Part shown: positions 18,638 to 27,305 of the stretch, in pieces
Layout of the letters: the number at the start of each line of letters is the position of its first letter
Numbering within the stretch: the stretch's first letter is position 1
NCBI GenBank assembly: GCA_003612485.1
Contig: RAZA01000017.1
Coordinates: forward strand, 19,956-83,955
Length of the DNA stretch: 64,000 nucleotides
Reading direction: 5' to 3'
Source: a bacterium D16-50
GTDB lineage: Bacteria; Bacillota; Clostridia; Lachnospirales; Lachnospiraceae
Notes under the pieces: generated by a model
What the model saw: the letters and a program-made list of their open reading frames with translations, nothing else
The model's database searches: none
What the model was told of the DNA's origin: nothing
Position numbers and translations under genes: made by a program

Positions 18638-19189
18638 TCACCTCTGATGCACTACGGCCTCCGCCATCTCCTGCGCCTTCTCTTTCCCGCAAAGAACCTC
18701 CACTATGGCCAATGCAAAGTCCATGGCGGTCCCCATGCCTCTGGAGGTGATCACATTGTCCGCTATCTCCACCGGCCCTGCCGTGACCTCCGCTCCCTCA
18801 AGATGGGCTTCCATACCGGGATAGCAGCAGGCCCTTCTCCCCTTGAGAATGCCCCTATGGCCAAAGATGCTGGGGGCCGCGCAGATAGCCGCCACATACT
18901 TGCCTCCGGCATAATAAGCGTCCACCTGAGCCATCAGCCCTTCATGGGCCTCCAGATTCTTCGTCCCCGGCATTCCTCCCGGCAGCACCGCCATATCGTA
19001 TTCCTGAAAATCCGCCGAAGAGAAGCCCTTGTCCATCCGGACGCCTATTCCGTGGGAGCCCGTCACCATAAGCTCCTCCGTCACCGACACCATATCCACT
19101 CCCAGCCCGCACCTGCGGCAGATATCCACCACCGTCAGAGCCTCTATTTCCTCGTACCCTTCCGCAAAAAACACGCCTATCTTCTTCAT
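18638..19189 (-). CDS. DJ-1/PfpI family protein
   Basis: The 183-residue protein has the DJ-1 layout: MKKIGVFFAEGYEEIEALT with the conserved Glu, DMAVLPGGMPGT, and the nucleophile elbow AAICAAPSIFG with the reactive Cys. The C-terminal VITSRGMGTAMDFALAIVE segment is typical. Family members act on glyoxals or glycated products, or have redox-sensing roles; the exact activity is debated. ATG 19189 has AAGGAG at 6-nt spacing and is the family start, although the frame extends upstream. The start region faces the divergent glycosylation operon. Confidence 0.92.
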   Translation of the reverse strand: MKKIGVFFAEGYEEIEALTVVDICRRCGLGVDMVSVTEELMVTGSHGIGVRMDKGFSSADFQEYDMAVLPGGMPGTKNLEAHEGLMAQVDAYYAGGKYVAAICAAPSIFGHRGILKGRRACCYPGMEAHLEGAEVTAGPVEIADNVITSRGMGTAMDFALAIVEVLCGKEKAQEMAEAVVHQR

Positions 19190-19411
19190 TCCAAGCTCCT
19201 TCCTTTCCCTCTTTCTCTCTGCCTCCGGCAAGCTTCCCTGCCGGGAGCTGTCCGGACAAGTCCGGCGGCCCCTTAAGGCTCCGTCTCCAGTATACACATT
19301 CATGGGGGAGATTTCAACATTTACCGGCGGTTTCCGCCCACATAGATTTCTCGATTTTCAGTCCCGCCTCAGGCTCCGGAGGCGATTTCTCAGCCGCTGC
19401 AGCCAATCCGC

Positions 19412-19440
19412 TTGACAATAGGAACAGATTTCGCTAGAAT
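19412..19440 (+). promoter_or_regulatory. Promoter of the surface-glycosylation operon
   Basis: TTGACA (19412-19417) and TAGAAT (19435-19440) are separated by 17 nt. Transcription would start near 19447, giving a leader of about 30 nt that is almost entirely the hairpin at 19450-19477. Confidence 0.78.
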
Positions 19441-19449
19441 GTCACATAG

Positions 19450-19477
19450 ATACCCGCCGAAGCGGGCAGGAGGGTAT
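19450..19477 (+). promoter_or_regulatory. Leader hairpin covering the first ribosome site of the operon
   Basis: CCCGC (19453-19457) pairs with GCGGG (19462-19466) around a CGAA loop. In a longer alternative, ATACCC (19450-19455) pairs with GGGTAT (19472-19477), which would tie up the AGGAGGG ribosome site just before ATG 19478. A similar hairpin precedes the CYTH gene. Confidence 0.5.
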
Positions 19478-20659
19478 ATGACGAAAATCAAGGCTTCAAA
19501 ATATGCGGTCCCCTTTCTCTGGGCGGCGGTTTTTGCATACGGAGTCCTATGTGTGTATCTGTTCTATATGCAGTCTGTCCAGCCGCTGGACTATAACAAT
19601 CGATACTTTCAGTCGGATCTGCCATACCACATCAGCATGATTGTGGATGACGGATGGTACTACAGCTTTACGGCTTATATATATCAGTTCCTCCATTGGC
19701 TGGGAGGCGGTTCTACTATGCCCATCGCCATTTTTCTGGCGGCGGTGGCGGTGCTGTCCATTGTCCTCACGGATAAGCTTCTGCAGCTGCTTCTGAACCG
19801 CAGGCAAACCCAATGGATGACTCTGGGCGCCGCTTTTGCCCTGAATCTGGCCATGCCCTTCTTCTGGCGCTTGGCAGGTGAATACCGTTATGTGAGCTAC
19901 CAGTCCGGCAATCTCTGGCATAATTCCACCTACCAGTGCATGAAGCTGGCCGCCCTTGCCGCCATGCTTTTCTATGAAAAAGCTCAAGTCAGCTACAGAC
20001 AGAGGCTGTCCCTGCGCCAATGGCTGCTTCAGGCAGGCCTATTGTTCCTCTGCACCGGGATCAAGCCCAGCTTTCTGACGGTCTTCGCCCCCGTTCTGGC
20101 GGTGAAGCTTTTGGCAGACCTCTGCCGGCGGGTCCCCTTCCCACAAGTCTTCCTTATGGGCAGCACGGTGCTGCCGGCCTGCGGAGTGGTTCTGTGGCAG
20201 AACATGGTTCTGTTTGGGGCGGACACCGGAAACGGCTTCACTTTCTCTCCCTGGTACACCTTTTCTCTTCATGCCAACAAGACCAAGCTGGCAGTGCTGT
20301 GCTCCATCGCTTTTCCCCTGACCGTGCTGCTTTTCTCCCTTGGGGAGCTTCTGCGGGACAAAAGGTATCTCTTTGTCTGGGGCATGATGGGGGTGGGCTT
20401 TGGGGAGGCCCTTTGTCTGGTGGAGACCGGAAGCCGCTCCCGGGACGGGAACTTTCTCTGGGGATACTGCTTCGCCATATTTCTGTCTTTCGTATACAGC
20501 TTCGGAAAATGGCTGCTATTCCTAAAAAAGGAAAAGCACGCTCTATTCTACAAGGCTGCCTTTGCGGTGTCCGGGGCCGTGCTGGCATATCAGGTCTACT
20601 GCGGAGCCGTCTTTTTCGTCAGGCTGCTTCAGGGAGAGACCTACTTCATGATGGGATAA
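19478..20659 (+). CDS. Multi-pass membrane protein, GT-C glycosyltransferase-like
   Basis: The 393-residue protein has about nine or ten hydrophobic segments and an early extracytoplasmic loop with DLPYH and a DDGWYYS segment. This layout fits GT-C transferases that use polyprenyl-phosphate sugars on the outer face. No exact family is recognised. The start at ATG 19478 has AGGAGG at 4-5 nt spacing. It is the first gene of an operon that includes GtrA, two amino-sugar enzymes and a GtrB-like transferase, so a role in decorating a surface polymer is likely. Confidence 0.68.
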   Translation: MTKIKASKYAVPFLWAAVFAYGVLCVYLFYMQSVQPLDYNNRYFQSDLPYHISMIVDDGWYYSFTAYIYQFLHWLGGGSTMPIAIFLAAVAVLSIVLTDKLLQLLLNRRQTQWMTLGAAFALNLAMPFFWRLAGEYRYVSYQSGNLWHNSTYQCMKLAALAAMLFYEKAQVSYRQRLSLRQWLLQAGLLFLCTGIKPSFLTVFAPVLAVKLLADLCRRVPFPQVFLMGSTVLPACGVVLWQNMVLFGADTGNGFTFSPWYTFSLHANKTKLAVLCSIAFPLTVLLFSLGELLRDKRYLFVWGMMGVGFGEALCLVETGSRSRDGNFLWGYCFAIFLSFVYSFGKWLLFLKKEKHALFYKAAFAVSGAVLAYQVYCGAVFFVRLLQGETYFMMG

Positions 20660-20680
20660 CCTAAAAACTATTGATTGACA

Positions 20681-20697
20681 TGCCCGCCAAGCGGGCA
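20681..20697 (+). promoter_or_regulatory. Leader hairpin before the CYTH gene
   Basis: TGCCCGC and GCGGGCA form a perfect 7-bp stem with a CAA loop directly before the GAGGGG ribosome site. TTGACA precedes it at 20675-20680. The layout copies the hairpin at 19450. Confidence 0.5.
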
Positions 20698-20710
20698 GAG
20701 GGGAATAGAT

Positions 20711-21205
20711 ATGGAAATAGAACGAAAATTTACCATCAAAAGACTGCCCGCCGATCTGGAGAGCTATCCTTTCCGCCGCATCGAGCAGGGCTACCTGAAC
20801 ACATCCCCTGTGGTTCGTGTCCGCAGGGAGGACGACGAATATTATCTGACCTATAAGGGCAGCGGCATGATGGCCAGAGAGGAGAGCAACCTCCCCCTCA
20901 CAAGGGAGGCCTACTGCCATTTAAAGGAAAAGGCCGACGGCAGGATCATCTCCAAAAAGCGCTATCTGATCCCCCTTCTTCATCCGGAATTTCAGGAAAG
21001 GGAGGGCTTTCCCTGCCCTCCCGCAGACTATAGTCTCACCATCGAGCTGGACGTGTTCGCTCCCCCTTTGGCTCCTCTTATCATGGCGGAGGTGGAGTTC
21101 GGCAGCCGGGAGGCCGCCGAAGCCTTCATTCCCCCGGACTGGTTTGACGAGGACGTAACCTACCGTCCGGAATACCACAATTCTTATATGGCGCTGCAGC
21201 CCTGA
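20711..21205 (+). CDS. CYTH domain protein
   Basis: The 164-residue protein begins with the diagnostic EIERKF motif and continues with the alternating charged strands of the CYTH tunnel (VVRVRREDDEYYLTYKG, then LTIELDVF and MAEVEFGS). CYTH enzymes bind triphosphate groups and metal; members include triphosphatases and adenylate or thiamine-triphosphate enzymes. Which reaction applies here is unknown. It lies inside a glycosylation operon, where nucleotide sugars are made and used, but this may be chance. ATG 20711 follows a hairpin and GAGGGG. Confidence 0.88.
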   Translation: MEIERKFTIKRLPADLESYPFRRIEQGYLNTSPVVRVRREDDEYYLTYKGSGMMAREESNLPLTREAYCHLKEKADGRIISKKRYLIPLLHPEFQEREGFPCPPADYSLTIELDVFAPPLAPLIMAEVEFGSREAAEAFIPPDWFDEDVTYRPEYHNSYMALQP

Positions 21206-21280
21206 ACGCCCAGAGCCTTTGGGGAAAAGGAATACACAGCTTAAGCGAGAGCTTTGCCAATGCAGGCAGAAAGGCTAAAG

Positions 21281-21751
21281 ATGAATCTACGTCAACTTTC
21301 AAGGCGGCTGAGGGATCCCGCCTTGATCCAATTTGTCAAATTCGGCATGGTGGGAGCCGCAAATACCCTACTTTCCTACCTGATCATAAATGCAAGCTAC
21401 TATGTCTTTCATCTCCATGAACAGCTCTGCAACCTGATCAATTTTCTCATCACCGTGCTGGTGTCCTACCTGCTGAACAGCAGGTTCGTGTTCAAGCCCC
21501 AAGAGGGAAAGGCCCAGCCCTGGTACAAGGCCTTGGCCAAGGTGTACGCCTCCTACGCGCTGACGGAGCTGGTGCTGGTAGGTCTGATGCTCTTCGTTCA
21601 GGAACGGCTCCTCGGCATCCCTCATTTTATCGCCACCTTCGTCAACCTCTGCGTGACCATTCCGCTGAATTTCTTCCTGAACAAGTTCTGGGCGTACCGA
21701 AATAATGGCAAAGGGCAGGAAAACCCTTCTGCCGATAACGGCGAGACTTAA
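21281..21751 (+). CDS. GtrA family membrane protein, probable lipid-sugar flippase
   Basis: The roughly 156-residue protein has four predicted membrane helices and the family start segment LIQFVKFGMVGAANTLLSY, plus NSRFVF and the late PLNFFLNKFWAY. GtrA proteins are thought to flip polyprenyl-phosphate sugars across the membrane. The start is uncertain: ATG 21281 has AAAGG upstream, but ATG 21260 or TTG 21254 are possible. It lies between the CYTH and aminotransferase genes of the operon. Confidence 0.9.
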   Translation: MNLRQLSRRLRDPALIQFVKFGMVGAANTLLSYLIINASYYVFHLHEQLCNLINFLITVLVSYLLNSRFVFKPQEGKAQPWYKALAKVYASYALTELVLVGLMLFVQERLLGIPHFIATFVNLCVTIPLNFFLNKFWAYRNNGKGQENPSADNGET

Positions 21752-21793
21752 ATCTCGCCATATGACTGTAAGAACGCAAAGAGGATTCGTCAA

Positions 21794-22888
21794 ATGAAAA
21801 TCATGCAGAACCGAATGGATTACGGATTTGAAAAATATCAGCAGGAATTCGAGGAAAAGGCCTTGTCCGTGCTTCGCTCCGGGCGCTATGTGCTGGGAGA
21901 CGAGGTAAGCGCCTTTGAGAAGAATTTTGCCGCCTACACCAAGGCAGAACACTGCGTTGGGCTGGCAAGCGGTCTGGACGCCCTCTGGATCGCCGTGAGG
22001 CTCCTGGGCATCGGTCCGGGGGATGAGGTGATCGTTCAAGGGAACACTTATATTGCAAGCGTCATGGGCATTACCATCAACGGCGCCGTACCTGTTTTCG
22101 TGGAGCCGGACATGTACTGCCAGATCGATGCCGACAGAATAGAGGAAAAAATAACCCAGCGCACCAAGGCCGTAATGGTGGTTCACCTATACGGACATGT
22201 GGCCGATATGGACAAGATCGCCCATATCTGCAGACAGCATGGCCTGAAGCTGATCGAAGACTGCGCCCAGTCCCACGGAGCGCTCTATAAGGGCAAAATG
22301 ACCGGAACTTTCGGGGACGCCGGCTGCTTCTCCTTCTACCCCTCCAAGAATCTTGGGGCCTTCGGGGATGCCGGCGCACTGGTGACAAACGATCCCCGGC
22401 TGGCGGAGGAAGCCCGTATTTTCCGCAACTACGGCAGCGAGAAACGCTATTACAATAAGGTGGTTGGCGCCAACTCCAGATTGGACGAACTACAGGCCGG
22501 ACTCTTGAACGTGCGGCTGGCGCATATGGAGGAGATCACTCAGGAACGGCGGCGGCTGGCACAGATCTATAGCAGCAGCCTGCATCATAAGGACATTACA
22601 CTGCCTCAGGAAAGAAGGGACACCCATTCCGTATGGCATCAGTATGTGGTCCGTACCCACCGCCGGAACCAGCTCATAAAGCATCTTGCAGACAGAGACA
22701 TCGGAACCCTCATACACTATCCTGTGCCTCCCCACTTGTCGGATGCTTACAAGTACCTAAACTACCGGCCGGGAGACCTGCCCCTGACGGAGAGCTCTGC
22801 GGACACCGTGCTGTCCATCCCTCTCTATACCGGCATGAAACAAGCAGAACAGCAGTATGTCATAGACTGCATCAACGCTTTTACATAA
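21794..22888 (+). CDS. fdtB: DegT/DnrJ family sugar aminotransferase, FdtB-like
   Basis: This PLP-dependent enzyme of 364 residues has the catalytic Lys in [16 protein letters not shown], the upstream EDCAQSHGA segment and the C-terminal HYPVPPH. It resembles FdtB/QdtB, which transaminate the 3-keto sugar made by FdtA/QdtA from dTDP-4-keto-6-deoxyglucose. The next gene is an FdtA-like isomerase, which supports a 3-amino-3,6-dideoxyhexose product. No rml genes for the precursor are in the window. The gene symbol is by similarity only. Confidence 0.88.
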   Translation: MKIMQNRMDYGFEKYQQEFEEKALSVLRSGRYVLGDEVSAFEKNFAAYTKAEHCVGLASGLDALWIAVRLLGIGPGDEVIVQGNTYIASVMGITINGAVPVFVEPDMYCQIDADRIEEKITQRTKAVMVVHLYGHVADMDKIAHICRQHGLKLIEDCAQSHGALYKGKMTGTFGDAGCFSFYPSKNLGAFGDAGALVTNDPRLAEEARIFRNYGSEKRYYNKVVGANSRLDELQAGLLNVRLAHMEEITQERRRLAQIYSSSLHHKDITLPQERRDTHSVWHQYVVRTHRRNQLIKHLADRDIGTLIHYPVPPHLSDAYKYLNYRPGDLPLTESSADTVLSIPLYTGMKQAEQQYVIDCINAFT

Positions 22889-22936
22889 CACCGCACCGGG
22901 ATCTGGCAGGGAACCCGGAACTGGAGGACAACTACC

Positions 22937-23368
22937 ATGGCAAAACTGGACGAGCAGATTCGGATTCTGGACTTTCCGGATCTGGGCGACGAAAGAGGCA
23001 ATCTGGTCGTAGTGGAGGGCGGCAGCGCCATCCCCTTTGAAATCAAGAGAATCTTTTATATTTATGGATCTGACAGTCAGGTGGTGCGAGGATGCCACGC
23101 CAACCTCAGGTCGGAGTTCGTGATGATCAATGTCTCCGGCACAAGCAAGGTGAAGGTGGACAACGGCTGCGAGACCCGGGTCATAGAGTTGAACCGCCCC
23201 CGGATGGGGCTCTATCTCAAGAGCAATGTCTGGAAGGAAATGTATGACTTTTCCCCGGATTCCGTGCTGCTGGTGCTTTCCAACGAACATTATGACCCAA
23301 ATGAATACATTCGCAGCTATGAGGCGTACCAGAATCTGATCAAAGACCAAAACAAGGCAGAACAATAG
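22937..23368 (+). CDS. fdtA: Sugar 3,4-ketoisomerase, FdtA/QdtA-like
   Basis: The 143-residue cupin has the family pattern: DERGNLVVVEGG, IPFEIKRIFYIYG, VVRGCHANLRSEF and WKEMYDFSPDSVLLVLSNEHYD. Such enzymes convert dTDP-4-keto-6-deoxyglucose to the 3-keto isomer. The usual HAHK motif reads HANL here, so the second His of the proposed active-site pair is an Asn; activity or stereochemistry may differ. It is placed between the aminotransferase and the GT2 gene. GGAGG precedes the ATG. Confidence 0.85.
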   Translation: MAKLDEQIRILDFPDLGDERGNLVVVEGGSAIPFEIKRIFYIYGSDSQVVRGCHANLRSEFVMINVSGTSKVKVDNGCETRVIELNRPRMGLYLKSNVWKEMYDFSPDSVLLVLSNEHYDPNEYIRSYEAYQNLIKDQNKAEQ

Positions 23369-23405
23369 GCAGCCATCCTTATAACAGACTGCATGGAGCG
23401 TGAAC

Positions 23406-24356
23406 ATGAGCAAATTATCCATCGTCATTCCCGTATATTACAATGCGGACACACTTGAACTCTTATATCAGGACATGAGGGAAAAGATCCTCGGAAAGCT
23501 TGGAGACTATGAAATCGTCTTTGTTGACGACGGCTCCGGCGACGATTCCTGGCAGGTGATGAACTCCCTGCGCAGCCGTTACCCCCATATCAGGCTGGTA
23601 AGGCTGTCCCGCAATTTCGGTGAGCACGCGGCTCTGCTTGCGGGGCTGTCCGTCTGCACCGGGGACTGCGCCGTTACCAAGCAGGCGGATCTGCAGGAGG
23701 ATTCCGGCATCATACTGGAGATGTACGAAAGCTGGAAGCGGGGCAACAAGGTGGTACTGGCGGTGAGAAAGGAGCGGAAGGAAAACCCCATAAAGGTCTT
23801 CTTCGCCAATCTGTACTACGCCCTGATCCGCAGAATCGTCAACAAAAACATGCCCGTCGGGGGATGCGACTGTTATCTGATAGACAGAAAGGTCATCGAG
23901 GTTCTACAACGGCTGGACGAGAAGAACTCCTCTCTCACTCTGCAGGTTCTCTGGGCCGGCTTCAAGACGGACATGATCTATTTCGTCCGTCAGGACAGGG
24001 AGATCGGCAAGTCCCGCTGGACCTTGGCAAAGAAGGTAAAGCTGGTGATGGATTCCGTAATGAGTTTCTCCTATTTCCCCCTGCGCTTCATGTCAGGGCT
24101 GGGAATCTTCTTCAACATACTGGCAGTGATTCTGCTGGTCATCGTCCTCATAGAGAAATTCACTAAAAATACGCCCATCGTAGGCTGGACATCCCTGATG
24201 TGCGTGGTGCTGTGCGCCTCCGGCATCATCATGCTGATGCTGGGCATATTGGGCGAATATATCTGGCGGGCTCTGGACGCCGCAAGATCACGCCCCCCCT
24301 ATATCATCGACGAACTCTTGGAAAATCAAGCGGAGGAGCCCCATGGTCAGGAATAA
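23406..24356 (+). CDS. GT2 glycosyltransferase, GtrB/DPM1-like
   Basis: The 316-residue protein has an N-terminal GT-A domain (LSIVIPVYYNADTL, VDDGSGDDSW, LSRNFGEHAALLAG) and two C-terminal membrane helices (about 225-250 and 260-290). Enzymes of this class load a sugar onto polyprenyl phosphate at the inner face. The usual DADLQD metal motif reads QADLQED, so the first Asp is lost. It overlaps the following GT-C-like gene by 14 nt. With GtrA and the GT-C-like proteins it forms a three-component glycosylation set. Confidence 0.9.
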   Translation: MSKLSIVIPVYYNADTLELLYQDMREKILGKLGDYEIVFVDDGSGDDSWQVMNSLRSRYPHIRLVRLSRNFGEHAALLAGLSVCTGDCAVTKQADLQEDSGIILEMYESWKRGNKVVLAVRKERKENPIKVFFANLYYALIRRIVNKNMPVGGCDCYLIDRKVIEVLQRLDEKNSSLTLQVLWAGFKTDMIYFVRQDREIGKSRWTLAKKVKLVMDSVMSFSYFPLRFMSGLGIFFNILAVILLVIVLIEKFTKNTPIVGWTSLMCVVLCASGIIMLMLGILGEYIWRALDAARSRPPYIIDELLENQAEEPHGQE

Positions 24357-26028
24357 ACGCAAAAACCTGAAAGTCCTTTTGATCCTTTTGAGCATTCTGG
24401 CCTCCCTGAAGATGCTTTTCTTCGCGGTGGGCATGGACGAGGAATACCAGCTCGTCATGTCCTACCGCAATGCTATGGGCGACAGGCTCTTTCTGGATAT
24501 GTGGGAGCCCCACCAGTCCTCCGCCTTTTTATGTACCCTTCTGATGAAGCCCTACCTTATGCTGTTTGGCACCACCGGCATTATCATTTATCTAAGAGTC
24601 TGGGGAACTTTGCTCCATCTGGGCGTCAGCTTCTATCTTTACAAAACCCTCAGACATTTCGTTTCGGAAGATCATGCCTGGCTTCTGGCTCTGCTCTATT
24701 ACAATATCATCCCTAAGCAGATCATCCTGCCCGAATTCGGAATCATGCAGGTGTGGTTCTATACACTGCTTTCCTTGTTTCTGATGAAATACTCCATGGA
24801 GTGCAAAATCCGGTATCTGATCCTCTCTGCCGTGGCTCTGGCCCTCAATGTGCTGTCCTACCCCTCCTGCCTGATCCTATTCCTCTTCGCACTGCTGTGG
24901 CTGGCCAGATTCTCCGGAAAACACAAGTGGCGGGACATGGGAATCTTCACGGCAGTCTGCGGCGCTTGTGCCGCGGCATATCTGGGAATGCTCTTCAGTT
25001 ATACCCCCCCTATCCAACTGATCGAGACCTTGTCCAACATTTTAAGCGGGGACATCACCCATTCCCTGACCCTAACGGACAAGCTGCTGCTCTTTGGAAA
25101 GAAGACCCTATATATGGCAGTCCTTTGGCTGGTCTGCCGGCTCCTTGCCATGGCGGTGGCAAGGCGAAAGCAGCTGGCGCCTCCCATAACCGATGCCCTG
25201 ACCATCCTGCCGGCATGCGCCATACAGCTCTTCTGCTGGATTGTTCTGGACACCGGATATGAATACCTGAATCTCCATCTGGCTGTCGCCGCGGCGGCAG
25301 GTATTTCCGTCTACAAAAGAAACCATGGTAAACAGGGCCATGAGCCGAAGTCCGTTTTGCTCTACTATGGCATTCTGGGCGCCGTCCTATCTCTTTTGGG
25401 CGTGGTCTATCTCACGGACATCACCCTGACGGAATCCATCCCCCATGCCATGCCGGCCGCCATTTTCGGCTTCGCCCTGATGCTCCTTTGCATTCAGGGC
25501 AAAGAGGTCCCAAATGGCTCCAAATGGCTGAATGCGGCACTGCTGGTTCTTCTGGTCACCGCTATCTGCGGAAAGGCCTATACCCTGCGGGGAGGCGATT
25601 ACAGCAATATCCTCCAGAGCGGGGGCATCATGAAGAAGGGCCCCGCCGCGGGAACCATATCCAATTACATCCGATCCTACATCTACAATGCGGACTATGA
25701 GGACTGGCAGGTCTATATGCAGGACGGAGATAGGGTTCTCATTGTGGTAAAGCTGGTGCAGAATCTGGATACCATCCAGTATCTGTTCAAGGACGTGGAG
25801 GTCTCCCATTATTCTGTGGTAAATCCCACCGCCTACGACCAGAGGCTGCCGGAATACTGGGCGCTGTATCCGGAGAAAGCCCCCAATGTAATCATCGTGG
25901 ACTGCTGGTACGGAGAGCTGAAGGAAGCCCCTGACAGCTGGATCATGGACTATATAGAGAATGATTTCGGCTACACTCAGGTGAACGACGGGAAATATAT
26001 AAGAATATACAGAAAAGATGATGCATAG
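24343..26028 (+). CDS. Large multi-pass GT-C-like membrane glycosyltransferase
   Basis: The 561-residue protein has roughly eleven or twelve hydrophobic helices and a soluble C-terminal domain of about 130 residues. The first outer loop carries MDEEYQL and DMWEPHQSSAF, acidic and aromatic residues in the place where GT-C enzymes hold their catalytic Asp. It resembles PMT/ArnT-type transferases in layout but not enough to name. It is the last gene of the operon and is translationally coupled to the GtrB-like gene, so it probably transfers the lipid-linked sugar to its acceptor outside. Confidence 0.75.
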   Translation: MVRNKRKNLKVLLILLSILASLKMLFFAVGMDEEYQLVMSYRNAMGDRLFLDMWEPHQSSAFLCTLLMKPYLMLFGTTGIIIYLRVWGTLLHLGVSFYLYKTLRHFVSEDHAWLLALLYYNIIPKQIILPEFGIMQVWFYTLLSLFLMKYSMECKIRYLILSAVALALNVLSYPSCLILFLFALLWLARFSGKHKWRDMGIFTAVCGACAAAYLGMLFSYTPPIQLIETLSNILSGDITHSLTLTDKLLLFGKKTLYMAVLWLVCRLLAMAVARRKQLAPPITDALTILPACAIQLFCWIVLDTGYEYLNLHLAVAAAAGISVYKRNHGKQGHEPKSVLLYYGILGAVLSLLGVVYLTDITLTESIPHAMPAAIFGFALMLLCIQGKEVPNGSKWLNAALLVLLVTAICGKAYTLRGGDYSNILQSGGIMKKGPAAGTISNYIRSYIYNADYEDWQVYMQDGDRVLIVVKLVQNLDTIQYLFKDVEVSHYSVVNPTAYDQRLPEYWALYPEKAPNVIIVDCWYGELKEAPDSWIMDYIENDFGYTQVNDGKYIRIYRKDDA

Positions 26029-26045
26029 CCAAACTTTGTCCCTTA

Positions 26046-26867
26046 TTATCTTATCAGGTTCTTTCTTTTAGCATAGTCAAAAATAAAGAAGACAAATGCC
26101 ATTACCAGCAGGATAAAGATAGACAGCATATCCCATACATCAACAATAGGCTCCCCTATTGTTTTCGACAGTATTACATTGATCAGAATCGTAAACGGGA
26201 CGGCCAGTAAAAAAGCGGTTCCTAAAGCAGCCAATTTCCTTGCTTTGCCCATTCGGTAAAAAACCGCTGCTACAATCCACAAGAAAACCATGGACGCCGC
26301 CGCCATGGACGCGCCGATTGTAAATACCTCTTTTGTATTCACGAAACTGCTCAGCAGATATAGATAGGGAACAATAAAAACAGTTAAGGATATCAAGCTT
26401 ACAATAATTCCCTTTTTTCCCAGAATGATGCTGGGAAAAGATATAACCCATGCAAAAACAATAGAGCTGGTGGAAATCAGGGACCATGTCAATCTGCCGG
26501 ATATTGCAATATCGCAAATAAGGCATGCCATGATCCCAACCAAAAGTGTCGCTGAAAAAATCATTGAAATAATGACATTCTTTGTCATGTTATTTTCGTC
26601 TTTTCTTTTCAGGGCAATCAGATTTTCGTCTGCTTTTTCTTCAAAGCTTTCCATATCAATTTCCTCCCCACTGAGCAGTTCGTTCACTGTGATTCCCAAA
26701 ATCTCACAAAGCTCCAACATAATAGATGAGTCCGGCATGCTCTTTCCCGTCTCCCATTTAGACACCGCCCTGTCCGTAATGTTAAGCTTCTCCGCCAGCT
26801 GTGCCTGCGTTAATTTTTTCTCCTTGCGGCAGTTGGCAATAAATTTTCCAATTTCCGTCTGATTCAT
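26046..26867 (-). CDS. XRE-family regulator with membrane domain
   Basis: The 273-residue protein has an N-terminal XRE helix-turn-helix (KLTQAQLAEKLNITDRAVSKWE) with the typical GKSMPD and ELLSGE ends, a linker, and six or so hydrophobic helices from about residue 95. Such membrane-bound XRE proteins are common in Firmicutes; the membrane part may sense a lipid or envelope signal. ATG 26867 or TTG 26870 can both use the AAAGGAG site. It converges on the glycosylation operon with only 17 nt between the stops. Confidence 0.88.
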   Translation of the reverse strand: MNQTEIGKFIANCRKEKKLTQAQLAEKLNITDRAVSKWETGKSMPDSSIMLELCEILGITVNELLSGEEIDMESFEEKADENLIALKRKDENNMTKNVIISMIFSATLLVGIMACLICDIAISGRLTWSLISTSSIVFAWVISFPSIILGKKGIIVSLISLTVFIVPYLYLLSSFVNTKEVFTIGASMAAASMVFLWIVAAVFYRMGKARKLAALGTAFLLAVPFTILINVILSKTIGEPIVDVWDMLSIFILLVMAFVFFIFDYAKRKNLIR

Positions 26868-26922
26868 CAATTTTTTCTCCTTTCACCTAGTACGATACAC
26901 CTACGCGTATGTCTTTTACACG

Positions 26923-27032
26923 AACCGGCAGTTGAGCGGGGCGGATTCAACTACCGGTTGGGGAGCTTGAACGCCAAAAGAAAAGGAGCATATGACAAGG
27001 GCAGCGGTATTGTGAGCAATACCGCTGCCCTT
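26923..27032. repeat. Two inverted repeats upstream of the XRE gene
   Basis: The first pair is AACCGGCAGTTGA (26923-26935) and TCAACTACCGGTT (26947-26959), 12 of 13 bp matched. The second is a perfect 16-bp stem with a TGAG loop (26997-27012 and 27017-27032). Neither has a T-tract. The first lies about 55 nt before the XRE start and could be its operator. Confidence 0.45.
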
Positions 27033-27054
27033 GCCTTAGCACTCAGGATATACT

Positions 27055-27093
27055 AAAAATCCGAAGCCGTCCCCGCAGAACCGGGTTCGGATT
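27055..27093 (-). terminator. Terminator of the tRNA-Leu unit
   Basis: AATCCGAA (minus strand) pairs with TTCGGATT across a GC-rich loop and is followed by TTTTAG. It lies 10 nt after the tRNA 3' end. Confidence 0.7.
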
Positions 27094-27102
27094 ACCCTTA
27101 TC

Positions 27103-27187
27103 TGGTGCGGATAACAGGACTTGAACCTGCACGTCTGCTGACAATAGAACCTAAATCTATCGCGTCTGCCAATTCCGCCATATCCGC
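27103..27187 (-). tRNA. tRNA-Leu (anticodon TAG)
   Basis: The 85-nt gene folds as a class II tRNA: acceptor GCGGATA pairs with TATCCGC, the anticodon stem ATAGA/TCTAT encloses TTTAGGT with anticodon TAG, a long variable arm follows, and the T arm contains GGTTCAAGT. CCA is encoded. Confidence 0.93.
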
Positions 27188-27222
27188 CTATCCGCCTCCA
27201 TCTATGCAGGTGGAATATCTGC

Positions 27223-27252
27223 ATTATACCTTCTGTCCCTGCCTTTTGTCAA
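27223..27252 (-). promoter_or_regulatory. Promoter of the tRNA-Leu gene
   Basis: On the minus strand TTGACA (27252-27247) and TATAAT (27228-27223) are both perfect and 18 nt apart. The box lies 36 nt before the tRNA. Confidence 0.82.
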
Positions 27253-27305
27253 GCGGTTGCTGAAAAACCTTCTCCACATCCTTCTCTACATATATCTGTC
27301 CTGAG

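Noticed and set aside
23406..26028. Classical O-antigen glucosylation (GtrABC) genes
   Set aside because: The set is similar in logic, but the organism looks Gram-positive and the operon makes an amino sugar, so the name would mislead.
26978..27019. Tiny ORF behind AAAAGGAG before the 16-bp hairpin
   Set aside because: It has only seven codons, and no gene lies downstream on that strand for it to control.
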